NCBI GenBank assembly: GCA_013287915.1
Contig: JABDCX010000004.1
Span: 30,604-94,603, forward strand
DNA length: 64,000 bases
DNA from: Chlamydiota bacterium
GTDB taxonomy: Bacteria > Chlamydiota > Chlamydiia > Chlamydiales > Parachlamydiaceae
Reading direction: 5' to 3'
The notes beneath the pieces are model-generated. The model worked only from the letters and a program-made list of their open reading frames with translations. It searched no databases and was not told the origin of the DNA. Positions 39,266 to 48,916 of the stretch are shown piece by piece. Position numbers and translations under genes: made by a program. Position 1 is the stretch's first letter; the number at the start of each line of letters is the position of its first letter.

Positions 39266-40639
39266 ATGATGAGCTTATTGACAGGTGGTTCAGTGCGATC
39301 TTTTCTTTCTGATGTAAGAAGCGCTCCTCAAGCACCTCATGTCCAATTAAGGAACTCTACGGCTACGAAAATTCAAACTCGATTTGGTGCAAGCGATGGG
39401 AATAAGAAAGAACGGATCTACATCCCGGGATTGACTGATGAGCGTTTCAAAATAGCCGCCTTCTCACCTCTACAAAATCGTCCTCTTTTTGATAACTATC
39501 TAGTCACTCACGTCACAGTGAATGACCAACCCATGCGGATTTGGATTAACACGCGAAGCGCCATGAAACGTTTTGATTTACCTAAGGATGTGATCGTTAA
39601 CAATTTATCTAATTTCAATAGAATTGTGCGATTAGTTCAGGAAAAACAATTATTCCTAAATCCTGATGAAGATTCAGAACCCTCTGATGGGCCTGGGACT
39701 GCTCTTGTTCCATTACTCCCACTCGAGAGAGCATTCGGGCCTCTGATCCCCTTGGAGAAGATAGCAATACTGGCTCGAGAAAATAATCGGTGCTACCGCC
39801 TCTCTAAACGGTGCTATAACCTGGCTAGGAGCATTGATATCTATCCAGACGGATTCATTGCTTTTGCCACTGGACAACTGATCGGAGAGGGTGGATATGT
39901 GAAGGTGAAAATGTCGGTCACAAGGGACAACATGCGCCTTGCTAGACGATGCTACAAATTTAATCTACTTGATCCAAGTCATGACAATGCAGTGATAAAT
40001 ATAATTAATATCTTTAATGAATTTAGAAATAAAATAGGGATTCTCAATACTCTGGCAACGGGGGTATACGAAAATAAGAATGGAAAATGCAAATTTGTTT
40101 CTTTCCACCCCTTTTACGACCAAGCATTTGATGGTGCTCATGTTCATACTCTCAATCTATCGGCAGCCGACCGACTCAAGATGGCTCATGAACTCCTCCA
40201 AGGACTTAACACCCTTGCAGAAAAGGGACTACACCGAGATCTTTCTTACGCCAATATTTTTCACTCCTCAACGGCTCCTTTTGAAGCGGTGATCGGAAAT
40301 TTGGAGAATTTTAAATATCATGGAGAATCGGTTGTCCAGACTCTCAACCCCTTTTACGGACCCGAACAACATGGAACTAAAAGAGAAGTATGGGACCTAG
40401 GAAAAGTAATATACTATTTGTTTAGTTCAACGTTTAAAAGGCTTTCTTGGGACGGAAGCCTTAAGCATTGCACGAACGAATCTCTTGATAGAGTGATGGA
40501 ATCTTCACGCTTTTCTCCTGCACGAGAACAGCTGTTGCGAGGGATGTTGGCTCCGAATCCAACAGAGAGATGGACGGCAAACCAAGCGCTTGAATATTTT
40601 GAAAAGCATTGCCAAGAAAAAATAGGGTCTTCTAATTAG
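39266..40639 (+). CDS. Protein-kinase-fold protein, probable pseudokinase
   Basis: GQLIGEGGYVKVK, LHRDLSYANIF, NPFYGPEQ, EVWDLGKVIYYL; DFG position reads GNL. Confidence 0.7.
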   Translation: MMSLLTGGSVRSFLSDVRSAPQAPHVQLRNSTATKIQTRFGASDGNKKERIYIPGLTDERFKIAAFSPLQNRPLFDNYLVTHVTVNDQPMRIWINTRSAMKRFDLPKDVIVNNLSNFNRIVRLVQEKQLFLNPDEDSEPSDGPGTALVPLLPLERAFGPLIPLEKIAILARENNRCYRLSKRCYNLARSIDIYPDGFIAFATGQLIGEGGYVKVKMSVTRDNMRLARRCYKFNLLDPSHDNAVINIINIFNEFRNKIGILNTLATGVYENKNGKCKFVSFHPFYDQAFDGAHVHTLNLSAADRLKMAHELLQGLNTLAEKGLHRDLSYANIFHSSTAPFEAVIGNLENFKYHGESVVQTLNPFYGPEQHGTKREVWDLGKVIYYLFSSTFKRLSWDGSLKHCTNESLDRVMESSRFSPAREQLLRGMLAPNPTERWTANQALEYFEKHCQEKIGSSN

Positions 40640-40691
40640 GCGCGTCTGGTATAATTCGTGTGCGTGTCCTAGCAAACAAAAGGAAAATATT

Positions 40692-41549
40692 ATGAAATTG
40701 AAGTCATTTTTCTTTTACACAGCGTTATCTGTTGCTGCTTTGGGATTGCCGCTCGAGGGACTCGATCAATTCCCGACAGCTGAGGAAGCTTCTTTCTATC
40801 ACTACCACTCGCAGCAGCAGTGGGAGATCGCATTCGAGGCGCTTAAGCACTTCCAGTTTCAGGGAAATGAGCAAGTCCTCGATGTCGGATGTGGAAGTGG
40901 GAAAATAAGTGCAAACATCGCCGGAAGAGTTCCTAAGGGATTTGTTCTTGGCTTAGACATCAGCCAGGGAATGATCGCCTTCGCTCACCATGCCTACACC
41001 CCCTTCTACAGCAACCTGTCGTTTACCCACGACGATATCCTTACATTTGACTCAGTGACTCAATATGACCTGATCTTCTCTTCCAGTTCCTTGCACTGGA
41101 TTCTGGATCACAACTTATTCCTCACCAAAGTGTACGACGCCTTAAAAGATGGAGGCCGCATCCTTTTCACCATTCCGTGCGCTTCTTTACCGGAGGTCTC
41201 TGCCGTTTTTCAGGATATCACTGCACAAGAACCATGGAATGAGTACTTAAAAGAGTATTACCACCCGCGCCGCAAATTCACTCCCGAAGAGTACACGCTC
41301 TTGCTAACACAAGCAGGATTTAGTGAAATCGAGGTGGTTCAAGTCCCCTGCACCTACTATTTTGAAACAAAAAGGGAATATGCCGATTGGTACGCTGCCT
41401 TTTCTCCCATGCTTTTCTACATCCCCTCCGAGTTTCACGAAGCCTTCTTAAAAAGCACTCTGGACCGCTATCTTAAATCATTTCCCCTAGATGAAACCGG
41501 CCGAGTCGTTTTTAAGCAGAATGAATTGATCATCAAAGCACGCAAATAA
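40692..41549 (+). CDS. SAM-dependent methyltransferase with N-terminal signal-like segment
   Basis: VLDVGCGSGKISANIAGRV; N-terminus MKLKSFFFYTALSVAALGLPLEG. Confidence 0.82.
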   Translation: MKLKSFFFYTALSVAALGLPLEGLDQFPTAEEASFYHYHSQQQWEIAFEALKHFQFQGNEQVLDVGCGSGKISANIAGRVPKGFVLGLDISQGMIAFAHHAYTPFYSNLSFTHDDILTFDSVTQYDLIFSSSSLHWILDHNLFLTKVYDALKDGGRILFTIPCASLPEVSAVFQDITAQEPWNEYLKEYYHPRRKFTPEEYTLLLTQAGFSEIEVVQVPCTYYFETKREYADWYAAFSPMLFYIPSEFHEAFLKSTLDRYLKSFPLDETGRVVFKQNELIIKARK

Positions 41550-44324
41550 TTGAAAAGGTCCGTTATGTCTTTAGTCAATTACACAATTGCGGCCTCTCTT
41601 TCACAAACTTATTACTCTTCCCTATCGATGCAACCTCATCGGGAACAAAACCGCTCTGGCAATTTTGTCATGCCTCCTGAAAAGTCGTTTGGGAATGTCA
41701 TTGGAGAACAAGTGGTAGGACCTCTAATCGATCGCATGGGAAACGTGGCCTCATCTTTTTTCCAATTGGTTAAGTGGATAGACCCATTTGCACATCTTGG
41801 TGTCAGCGCAGAAAACATCGCAAAAAAAGGCAGACCTTCCATTGATGAATTAGAAGTTGACACCTCATATGAAAGAGCGTTGCGCAAAGCTGATAAGGTA
41901 AAAAATTTGGTGATAAGCCGGATTGCCACACATGATTTGAATTCATTGTCTATTGATTGCCCCAGTTATGCCTTTCCTAATGGGATTACGGGACCTGTAA
42001 CTGCGCAAACGAATCCCGCTCAATCTGTGATCATTCCAATGGCTAATGGAAGTGGAACGGTTACTGCTTGGGTTGAGAACCCTGCAGGCACCAGCCGGAT
42101 CATGGTCGCGGTCAATAACAAGAGTGGAGTGCGTCCTTCGCCTCCCATGCAAATAAATATAGGGGGTTATCCAATATTTCCAGCAGATTACGTAGCAGGA
42201 GCCCCCTTTGGAAATGGAAAGATAGGCATTTGCTATGGCTCTTATGATCAGAATAGTCAAGGTCAGGCGAACTTCCTGGTCCTGAGTCCAGATGGTTCGA
42301 CGGTATTAGCAAGAACGTTCATAACAATCTATGGGATCAATCTCATTCCGAAAACGGATTGCGGTCCTCTTAATAATGGAAACATTCAGTTTTTTGTTCC
42401 TGGATTAGATGTTTATGGTATCTATACGAAGGCCATATTGTGGGATTTTGATTCTGCTATTAATACTGTTGGCGTTATCTTCATTTCAGAGTTGCCTCCA
42501 GGTCCTCTTACGCGAGGAATCTCTTTAGGGCAATATCCAACAGGGCAAAGACTCTTGGTTCTCAATGATGCTCTTGGTTTACAAGCCCGAGTCTACAATG
42601 CCACCTACAACACACTCTTGTATACTCGGAACTTGATCTTGAATGGAGATGAGCCTGACCCTACGTTTGATCCAGTGACAGTCAATACGATGAATGGGCC
42701 CGTTACATTTTGGAGAACAGTCACTTGGAATTTGCATGCAGGGAGAGTCAATCCAACAAATGGTAAACTCACTGTTGTTTCGATCGACAATGAGGGATCT
42801 GCAGAATTTGCCGAAGCAGCCACAAACTATGACCCAAAGAATCCCACTCAACCCGAATATTTGGCGGTCGTTATCAACAAGGGAGGAGTGCTTGGGGTAA
42901 AGGTACTCGATGCAGCCACATTAACCGAGGTGGGTTGCGATACGCCGATTGGTACGATTAAGGCAGAATCGGGTAATAGAATGTCTGTTGCCTTTTTTTC
43001 CGATCGAGAGACTTTGCGGACGGCCTGGGGAGAAGGGAATCTCAATATTACCGATTTCAAGCTCAATCATGCCCCTACGCTTGAATCCGTTCCGCCTCAA
43101 AATGCGACAATCGGGGAATTCAAATGCACAAGAGCATCTGGCAGTGATTCGGATAGCCAGCCCCTCACCTGGAATTTTGGGCTCAATGGCGCCACATTGC
43201 CAGAGGGGTTTAATGTGACAGAGAGCAATGGAACTGCGACCATTTGCTGGGACCTGCCGCCAGGATTTCCTCTTCGTGGAGATGAGGTGCTCAATATCGG
43301 TATCAGCGATGGTTATTACAATGGAACGGCATCTCTTGATGTTCCCTTTCATGTGCTCAACCGAAACCCGAGTATTGTATCAGGACCGACTGGTATTCAG
43401 ACTGCATTTAGCAATACCCCTCCTATAACGACTTGGATTTATCTCGTGACAGGCACTGACCCCGATGGAGATGTCGTCAGCGTGTACCTCGACTCGGATA
43501 CTGATCCCGCTGTGAGCGCAAATGGAAAGTATCTCGTTATGACGGTCACGCCAGCCGATGTTGGGCGCACTATCGAGGTGAGCTACGCTATTGAGGATGG
43601 TTTTGGAGGCATTTCTCCCTCGCAGACCGTAACTTTTACTGTTCCAGATCGTTTCCCTGTTGTGAGGGACCTTATTTTCCCTGAGGCAACAGCTGGAGTC
43701 TTCTATTCATTTAATTTGCCCGGAGACACATTCACCGAGCCCGATGGACAAGCAACTGAACAGTTTTTTATTAACTTGCCCGATGGACTCAGGTACAACG
43801 CTGCAACGAATTCCGTCGAAGGAGTTCCCCTCGAGAAAAGTATGATGACTATGAAAAAGACACAGACCTTTGCAGTCGATGTGAGCAATAAGCAGACGAT
43901 CAACTCTCTCACAACGACGCGGACTTTAAACCTGATTGTCAATCCCAATCCTCTAGCTAAGCAAGGGGAGGATTCTAAGCTTAGGACTGTACAGGCCATA
44001 TTCGGCCTTGTTGTGGGCTCCATAACGGGAGCAGGCCTGGTTCTAAACGGCATCATCGCCTCTAGAGTCATCCAGTATAAAGCTCCTGCCGACTGGAAAA
44101 CACATCAACGCAACTCTCTACCTCGACGTATTATATATGTCATTAAATCCTCTCTTGCGATCTGTGTTCTCCCAGCAGCCCGCGGTAAAGCACAGGAAGA
44201 ATACAACCTGAACTTCTGGGGAGGGAAAAGAAACGTAACTGCCTCTCCCCTTGAGATGGGCAATCTAGAAGACCCTGATAACAAAAACACACCGCTATTA
44301 AGTGACAAAGATAGAAGCAACTAG
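41550..44324 (+). CDS. Large surface-type protein with cadherin/Ig-like (CADG/He_PIG-type) domains and C-terminal TM segment
   Basis: LPDGLRYNAATNSVEGVPL, NFGLNGATLPEGFNV, TGTDPDGDVVSVYL; TM AIFGLVVGSITGAGLVLNGI; start may be 41565. Confidence 0.68.
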   Translation: MKRSVMSLVNYTIAASLSQTYYSSLSMQPHREQNRSGNFVMPPEKSFGNVIGEQVVGPLIDRMGNVASSFFQLVKWIDPFAHLGVSAENIAKKGRPSIDELEVDTSYERALRKADKVKNLVISRIATHDLNSLSIDCPSYAFPNGITGPVTAQTNPAQSVIIPMANGSGTVTAWVENPAGTSRIMVAVNNKSGVRPSPPMQINIGGYPIFPADYVAGAPFGNGKIGICYGSYDQNSQGQANFLVLSPDGSTVLARTFITIYGINLIPKTDCGPLNNGNIQFFVPGLDVYGIYTKAILWDFDSAINTVGVIFISELPPGPLTRGISLGQYPTGQRLLVLNDALGLQARVYNATYNTLLYTRNLILNGDEPDPTFDPVTVNTMNGPVTFWRTVTWNLHAGRVNPTNGKLTVVSIDNEGSAEFAEAATNYDPKNPTQPEYLAVVINKGGVLGVKVLDAATLTEVGCDTPIGTIKAESGNRMSVAFFSDRETLRTAWGEGNLNITDFKLNHAPTLESVPPQNATIGEFKCTRASGSDSDSQPLTWNFGLNGATLPEGFNVTESNGTATICWDLPPGFPLRGDEVLNIGISDGYYNGTASLDVPFHVLNRNPSIVSGPTGIQTAFSNTPPITTWIYLVTGTDPDGDVVSVYLDSDTDPAVSANGKYLVMTVTPADVGRTIEVSYAIEDGFGGISPSQTVTFTVPDRFPVVRDLIFPEATAGVFYSFNLPGDTFTEPDGQATEQFFINLPDGLRYNAATNSVEGVPLEKSMMTMKKTQTFAVDVSNKQTINSLTTTRTLNLIVNPNPLAKQGEDSKLRTVQAIFGLVVGSITGAGLVLNGIIASRVIQYKAPADWKTHQRNSLPRRIIYVIKSSLAICVLPAARGKAQEEYNLNFWGGKRNVTASPLEMGNLEDPDNKNTPLLSDKDRSN

Positions 44325-44433
44325 CTAGACGTGCTGTCTCATTTACTGCAGGATAATTCTTGCTTCCATCCCTATTTTGTCATATACCAGATGACAGGAC
44401 AATCAAGAAAACTTCACTCTTTTAGAGGTCACG

Positions 44434-45183
44434 ATGGAAAAAAGACTGCAAGGAAAGATCGCTTTGATTACGGGAGGCTCCAGGGGCATTGGTGCGGCCA
44501 TTGCAAGGCGTTTAGCCAAGGAAGGCTGCCATATTGCAATCAGCTATTCGGCATCCAAAGAAAAAGCCGATGCTTTAGTCAATGAACTCCAGAAAGAAAA
44601 CATTCAAGCGCTTGCTCTTCATGCTGACCAAGCCAATCGCAAGCAAGTGGAGGAGCTTGTCCAAAAAGTTGGAAAGCACTTTGGAAGAATTGATATTCTT
44701 GTGAACAATGCCGGCGTATTGGCAATGGGCGCCATCGATGATCCCCATCTCGACCTCGAGGGAATGGCAAACCAACATGCAGTCAATATCGAAGGGGTTT
44801 TCTCAACCACACATGCTGCCGTTCCTTTCATGAAAAGCGGTGCTCGCATCATCACCATCGGTTCCATCGCCGCAGAACGGATGACCGATACCGGAGGAGC
44901 TAATTATGCCGCTTCAAAAGCGGCCCTCGTGGGCTACACGCGCGGTTGGGCAAGAGATCTTGGTCCTAAAAATATCACCGTCAACCTTGTACAGCCTGGC
45001 CACACAAATACCGACATGAACCCTGAGGACGCCGAATATGCAAAGAACGCAAAAAAAATCATTCCCCTTGGCCGCTACGCCACACCAGAAGATATCGCCT
45101 CAGGCGTTGCCTTCCTTGCCAGTCCAGATGCCGCTTACATCACAGGCACCACCCTGAACATCGACGGCGGCTTCCTAGCTTAA
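44434..45183 (+). CDS. Short-chain dehydrogenase/reductase
   Basis: ALITGGSRGIGAAIAR; NNAG; YAASKAA; C-terminal ITGTTLNIDGGF. Confidence 0.9.
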   Translation: MEKRLQGKIALITGGSRGIGAAIARRLAKEGCHIAISYSASKEKADALVNELQKENIQALALHADQANRKQVEELVQKVGKHFGRIDILVNNAGVLAMGAIDDPHLDLEGMANQHAVNIEGVFSTTHAAVPFMKSGARIITIGSIAAERMTDTGGANYAASKAALVGYTRGWARDLGPKNITVNLVQPGHTNTDMNPEDAEYAKNAKKIIPLGRYATPEDIASGVAFLASPDAAYITGTTLNIDGGFLA

Positions 45184-45214
45184 TACCCATTTGGATTTGA
45201 ACTGCCGAATTCGA

Positions 45215-46210
45215 TTAAAGAAAATCGCGAATCTCCTCAAATCGCTGCTGAACTTGAGGCCACGAAGGAAATTTGTCATAGCACAATACTCGACACTGCC
45301 TTTCAAATTCAATTCCAAGAGCGGTGGAGATATTTCCTTGAGGAAAAATTGCTTCGCTTTTTGAAAAATCCATATCTGGAGGAGCCACATATTGAGCTTC
45401 AAAGTGTTTTCTGCTCACTCTGTCATAATCGGCTTTGATTGCCTCATATTCATTGGAGCGCAACATTTCCAAAACTTCTTTTCTTTCAGAAAGGCAAAAT
45501 AGGTCGTAATAATGACGAGCATAACTACCAACCCCGATTCCGGTCCTTTTAAATTTTTCAACCTTTGAATGGATTGCAAACAGCTTTTCTACGAAGGTTC
45601 GGCGAAAATGGAGTAAGTGCATATCAAAAGAACCTTCATCTTCGGCATCAAGAGTTACTCCTGTTTCACGAAGGAATTGCCCTACATAAGAATGAATTTT
45701 GACACATTCTGTGGGATCTTTGCCGCTGCCAGTACCCACTTCAATTAGGACACGATTGCGAATATCTCCAGTACTGGCAAATCGTTGAACATATTCAAAA
45801 TAATCGCTACGACCAAAACCGCCAATAGTCCGACTTTCATGCTCGATAAACTTAAGTCCTGGATGGCATTCAACAGATTGCTTTAAATTTTTTAGCTCTC
45901 TGTTAATGGCATTTTTTCCAAGCGAGGGGACAAATGCACTTGGATCAAGGAAAATATCAACATCTTCAGAAAATCTTTTGATAATGTTCCAGCCTTTCGA
46001 TAAGCTGGTGCCTCCTTTAAAGATCACCTTGCTTCCAGCTGCCTGTTGGATAATTCGCAAAGCTTCTGTAACGTAATAATCTTTTTCGATAACGGATTCT
46101 CGCATACCTGAAGAGCGGAAATATTCTGTTGCGCGGATGATTGCTTGCTCAAAATCGGGGTGTTCAAAGAGTTTCACTTTTTTGTTCTCTCGCTTGCCAA
46201 CGTTTTGCAT
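45215..46210 (-). CDS. AbiEii-family nucleotidyltransferase toxin
   Basis: VIEKDYYVTEALR and KVIFKGGTSLSKGWNIIKRFSEDVDIFLD. Confidence 0.85.
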   Translation of the reverse strand: MQNVGKRENKKVKLFEHPDFEQAIIRATEYFRSSGMRESVIEKDYYVTEALRIIQQAAGSKVIFKGGTSLSKGWNIIKRFSEDVDIFLDPSAFVPSLGKNAINRELKNLKQSVECHPGLKFIEHESRTIGGFGRSDYFEYVQRFASTGDIRNRVLIEVGTGSGKDPTECVKIHSYVGQFLRETGVTLDAEDEGSFDMHLLHFRRTFVEKLFAIHSKVEKFKRTGIGVGSYARHYYDLFCLSERKEVLEMLRSNEYEAIKADYDRVSRKHFEAQYVAPPDMDFSKSEAIFPQGNISTALGIEFERQCRVLCYDKFPSWPQVQQRFEEIRDFL

Positions 46211-46925
46211 ACTTTAGCCCTATTAGGTTTCCAAAATCAAATTTAGTAAGAGGATTCAAACTATCTCTCAATTCCAAGAGCTTCCTTTTTGAGTAACCAA
46301 GTTCCTGTCCTATGGCTCCAAGTATGGCACGAACACGTGGGGGTTCTGATATGGCTATTTCAAATAAACGTTCAAATCGCTTACCTTCTTTAAAAAGTCT
46401 CAAGAGTTTGCCAGCAGTTTCTTTGAGCGAAAGCTCGCTCAGTGATCCACGCCCTCGAAGAAAATCTAAAATAGCAGCATCTTCGTGTGAGAGTTCTTGC
46501 CAGGAATCTGGTCTCCGTGTGTGGACTATTGTTTCCTTTCCAACAATCAATCGCGGTAAACTAAGACCGTTTGTCGCAACTTCTAATCTTGCTGGATGCT
46601 GCGTACTGAAACCTAATAAATTTGCTGCTGCACAACCTGAGGGAAAGATTCCCTTTCCTATGATAGGTAATGCCCGTAATTGACTTAAGTTTGGCTTGCT
46701 GGGTCCAAATGCTGTTTGTCTTGGTTTGTAATATAAGCCTTTCCCAAGCCTTTGAATTGTACCAAGACGGTATAAGCGAGATAAAGCCTGTGCGACTGCG
46801 GTGACTGGCATATCTTCAAAATCAGTAAACCGCCATAGACGCTCTCCACCCGCTTCAATTCGATCATAAACTGTCTTAGCAGTGCTAGAGGCAGTTGCAT
46901 TATGTTTTTTTCGTATTGTCTTCAT
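46164..46925 (-). CDS. AbiEi-family antitoxin (N-terminal HTH)
   Basis: FTDFEDMPVTAVAQALSRLYRLGTIQRLGKGLYYKPR; overlaps AbiEii by 47 nt. Confidence 0.82.
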   Translation of the reverse strand: MKTIRKKHNATASSTAKTVYDRIEAGGERLWRFTDFEDMPVTAVAQALSRLYRLGTIQRLGKGLYYKPRQTAFGPSKPNLSQLRALPIIGKGIFPSGCAAANLLGFSTQHPARLEVATNGLSLPRLIVGKETIVHTRRPDSWQELSHEDAAILDFLRGRGSLSELSLKETAGKLLRLFKEGKRFERLFEIAISEPPRVRAILGAIGQELGYSKRKLLELRDSLNPLTKFDFGNLIGLKYAKRWQAREQKSETL

Positions 46926-46954
46926 AATTTATAAGATGACACAAAGTTGCCTTT

Positions 46955-46986
46955 ATGTCAAGTTTTTATGCTATAAAACTTGACAT
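46955..46986. promoter_or_regulatory. 32-bp near-perfect palindrome, candidate AbiEi operator
   Basis: atgtcaagtttttatgctataaaacttgacat, about 30 bp upstream of the abiEi start codon. Confidence 0.65.
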
Positions 46987-47110
46987 TATGGACAGACAGC
47001 AGAAACTCTGGGAGAAATCCATTCTAAATCGGCTTGAATGGAGTGAGAACTCTGTATATACTTGTGAGAACGCAACAATGGACGTTGGGCAAGGATTAGA
47101 AGAAATCGCG

Positions 47111-48283
47111 ATGGAAAATTCTTCTCAATTGACAAAGGCTGGTTTTGCAACGCGCCTTTTTTTCTTCATTAGCGGATTTGCCCTGGCCACCTGGGCACCG
47201 ATGGTTCCTTATGCAAAAGAAAGGCTCAATCTCAACGATGCCGATTTAGGACTCGTACTTTTCCAATTTGGGATCGGAGCGCTTCTTTTTATGCCAGTCA
47301 CTGGGTGGCTAGTGCATCGTTATGGGAGTGGGAACATCTGTTTATCTGCCAGCGGCTTCATGATCCTCTTGCTGCCAGGCTTAGCAATCGCGCCCTCTGC
47401 GGCTCTTTTAGGCGGCCTTTTATTTTTATTCGGGATGGTCTGCGGAAGCGCAAATATATCAGTCAATTCTCAGGGAGTTGCTGTACAAACGCATGCAAAA
47501 CGCTCCCTAATGTCTGGCTTTCATTGTTTATTTAGTGTTGGAGGATTGGTCGGCGCTTCTTTGATGAGTGTCCTTTTAGAGGCAGGATTAGAACTTCTCA
47601 CTTGTGCAAGTTTAGTTTCTTTTATCATCGGAATCTTGGTTCTTTCCCAGTCGCGCTCTCTCCTGCCGGCACAATTTGACATTAAGCCGGCAGCTTCAAA
47701 CGGCTTTTCGTGGCCAAGCTCTAAGGTTTTTATTTTGGGAGTTTTTTGCTTTATCCTGTTTTTAGCAGAAGGAGCCATGCTCGATTGGAGCGCCGTCTTT
47801 CTTACCGTTAGTGGCAATTATGACGAAGCGATCGCCGGAATCGGATTTGCTTTATTTTCTATAGCCATGGCAATCGGTCGATGGACCGGAGACAACCTGA
47901 CACATAGGTTTGGAACCATTCCCATCATTCAATGGGGCAGCTTAATTGCAGCTGCCGGATTATTCATGACGCTGGCAGTGGATTGGAACCATCTTGAACT
48001 TATTGGCTTTTTGTTAATAGGTTTTGGCGCATCTAATATTGTTCCCTTACTTTTTAGCGCTGCCGGGTGCATTTCGGACGCCCCGTCGAGCTTTTCACTC
48101 ACTGTCGTAACCACTTTTGGCTATACCGGCATTTTACTAGGCCCAGCCCTCATCGGCTTTATGGCGGAACTAACCTCTTTGAGTCTTGCTTTGGCATGCG
48201 TAGCAGCTCTTTTAATTTTTGTTGGCTTAAGCGTGCGCACAATTCTCGCTAAAGAAGGCTTTCTTCCGTCGAAATCCGCTTAA
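47111..48283 (+). CDS. MFS transporter (YbjJ-like)
   Basis: ALATWAPMVPYAKERLNLNDADLGLVLFQFGIGALLFMPVTGWL; supplied ORF start (46955) lies in the palindrome, so a downstream start is more likely. Confidence 0.75.
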   Translation: MENSSQLTKAGFATRLFFFISGFALATWAPMVPYAKERLNLNDADLGLVLFQFGIGALLFMPVTGWLVHRYGSGNICLSASGFMILLLPGLAIAPSAALLGGLLFLFGMVCGSANISVNSQGVAVQTHAKRSLMSGFHCLFSVGGLVGASLMSVLLEAGLELLTCASLVSFIIGILVLSQSRSLLPAQFDIKPAASNGFSWPSSKVFILGVFCFILFLAEGAMLDWSAVFLTVSGNYDEAIAGIGFALFSIAMAIGRWTGDNLTHRFGTIPIIQWGSLIAAAGLFMTLAVDWNHLELIGFLLIGFGASNIVPLLFSAAGCISDAPSSFSLTVVTTFGYTGILLGPALIGFMAELTSLSLALACVAALLIFVGLSVRTILAKEGFLPSKSA

Positions 48284-48340
48284 CTAGAGTTGATTTTACA
48301 GGCTCCCTTCGCTACTATTGGCTCTATCAAGTGAGGACGC

Positions 48341-48916
48341 ATGGCAAGGCCAATGACAACCGAGAATCAAAAAATTAAGTCGGAGAATTTTTCGAAAACG
48401 TCTTTAGATGGTCGAGTCTTTCAATCTTGCTCTTTTAAAGGCTGCGATTTTTCTGAATCTCTGCTTCGCAACACACAGTTTTGCTCTTGTACCTTTGAAA
48501 ATTGCAACTTTAGCCTTCCGAAATTGGATGGTTGCCGCTTCCAAGATGCGCAATTTATAGCTTGCAAAATTGTTGGAGCTGAGTTTTTCAAATGTGAAAA
48601 AACATTTTTTTCCCCAAGATTTAAGGAGTGTCTTTTGCACTATTGCAATTTTTCCGACCTCAACATGAAAAAAATTTCTTTTAAAGGAAGCAAACTGAAA
48701 GAGTGCCACTTCACAAACACCCATCTGAATGGCGCGGACTTTAACGATGCAGATTTATCCGGCACCTTCTTCCATAACTGCGATCTATCGCTGGCGGACT
48801 TCACCTCCGCTGTGCATTACGCTATTGACCCTCAGACAAATAAAATCAAAAAAGCCAAATTTTCCCTCCCAGAAGCAGTCGGTTTGCTAAGAGGCTTTGA
48901 CATCGTGATTATTTGA
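48341..48916 (+). CDS. Pentapeptide-repeat protein (Qnr/MfpA-like)
   Basis: Serial A/C(D/N)(L/F)XX repeats (CSFKGCDFSES, CTFENCNFSL, LNGADFNDADLSGTFFHNCDLSLADF), C-terminal DPQTNKIKKAKFSLPEAVGLLRGFDI. Confidence 0.82.
   Translation: MARPMTTENQKIKSENFSKTSLDGRVFQSCSFKGCDFSESLLRNTQFCSCTFENCNFSLPKLDGCRFQDAQFIACKIVGAEFFKCEKTFFSPRFKECLLHYCNFSDLNMKKISFKGSKLKECHFTNTHLNGADFNDADLSGTFFHNCDLSLADFTSAVHYAIDPQTNKIKKAKFSLPEAVGLLRGFDIVII

Noticed and set aside
46955-47110. N-terminal extension of the MFS ORF (MSSFYAIKLDIMDRQQKLWEK...)
   Set aside because: The ORF start falls exactly in the 32-bp palindrome and the extension lacks transporter character; start at 47111 is more plausible.
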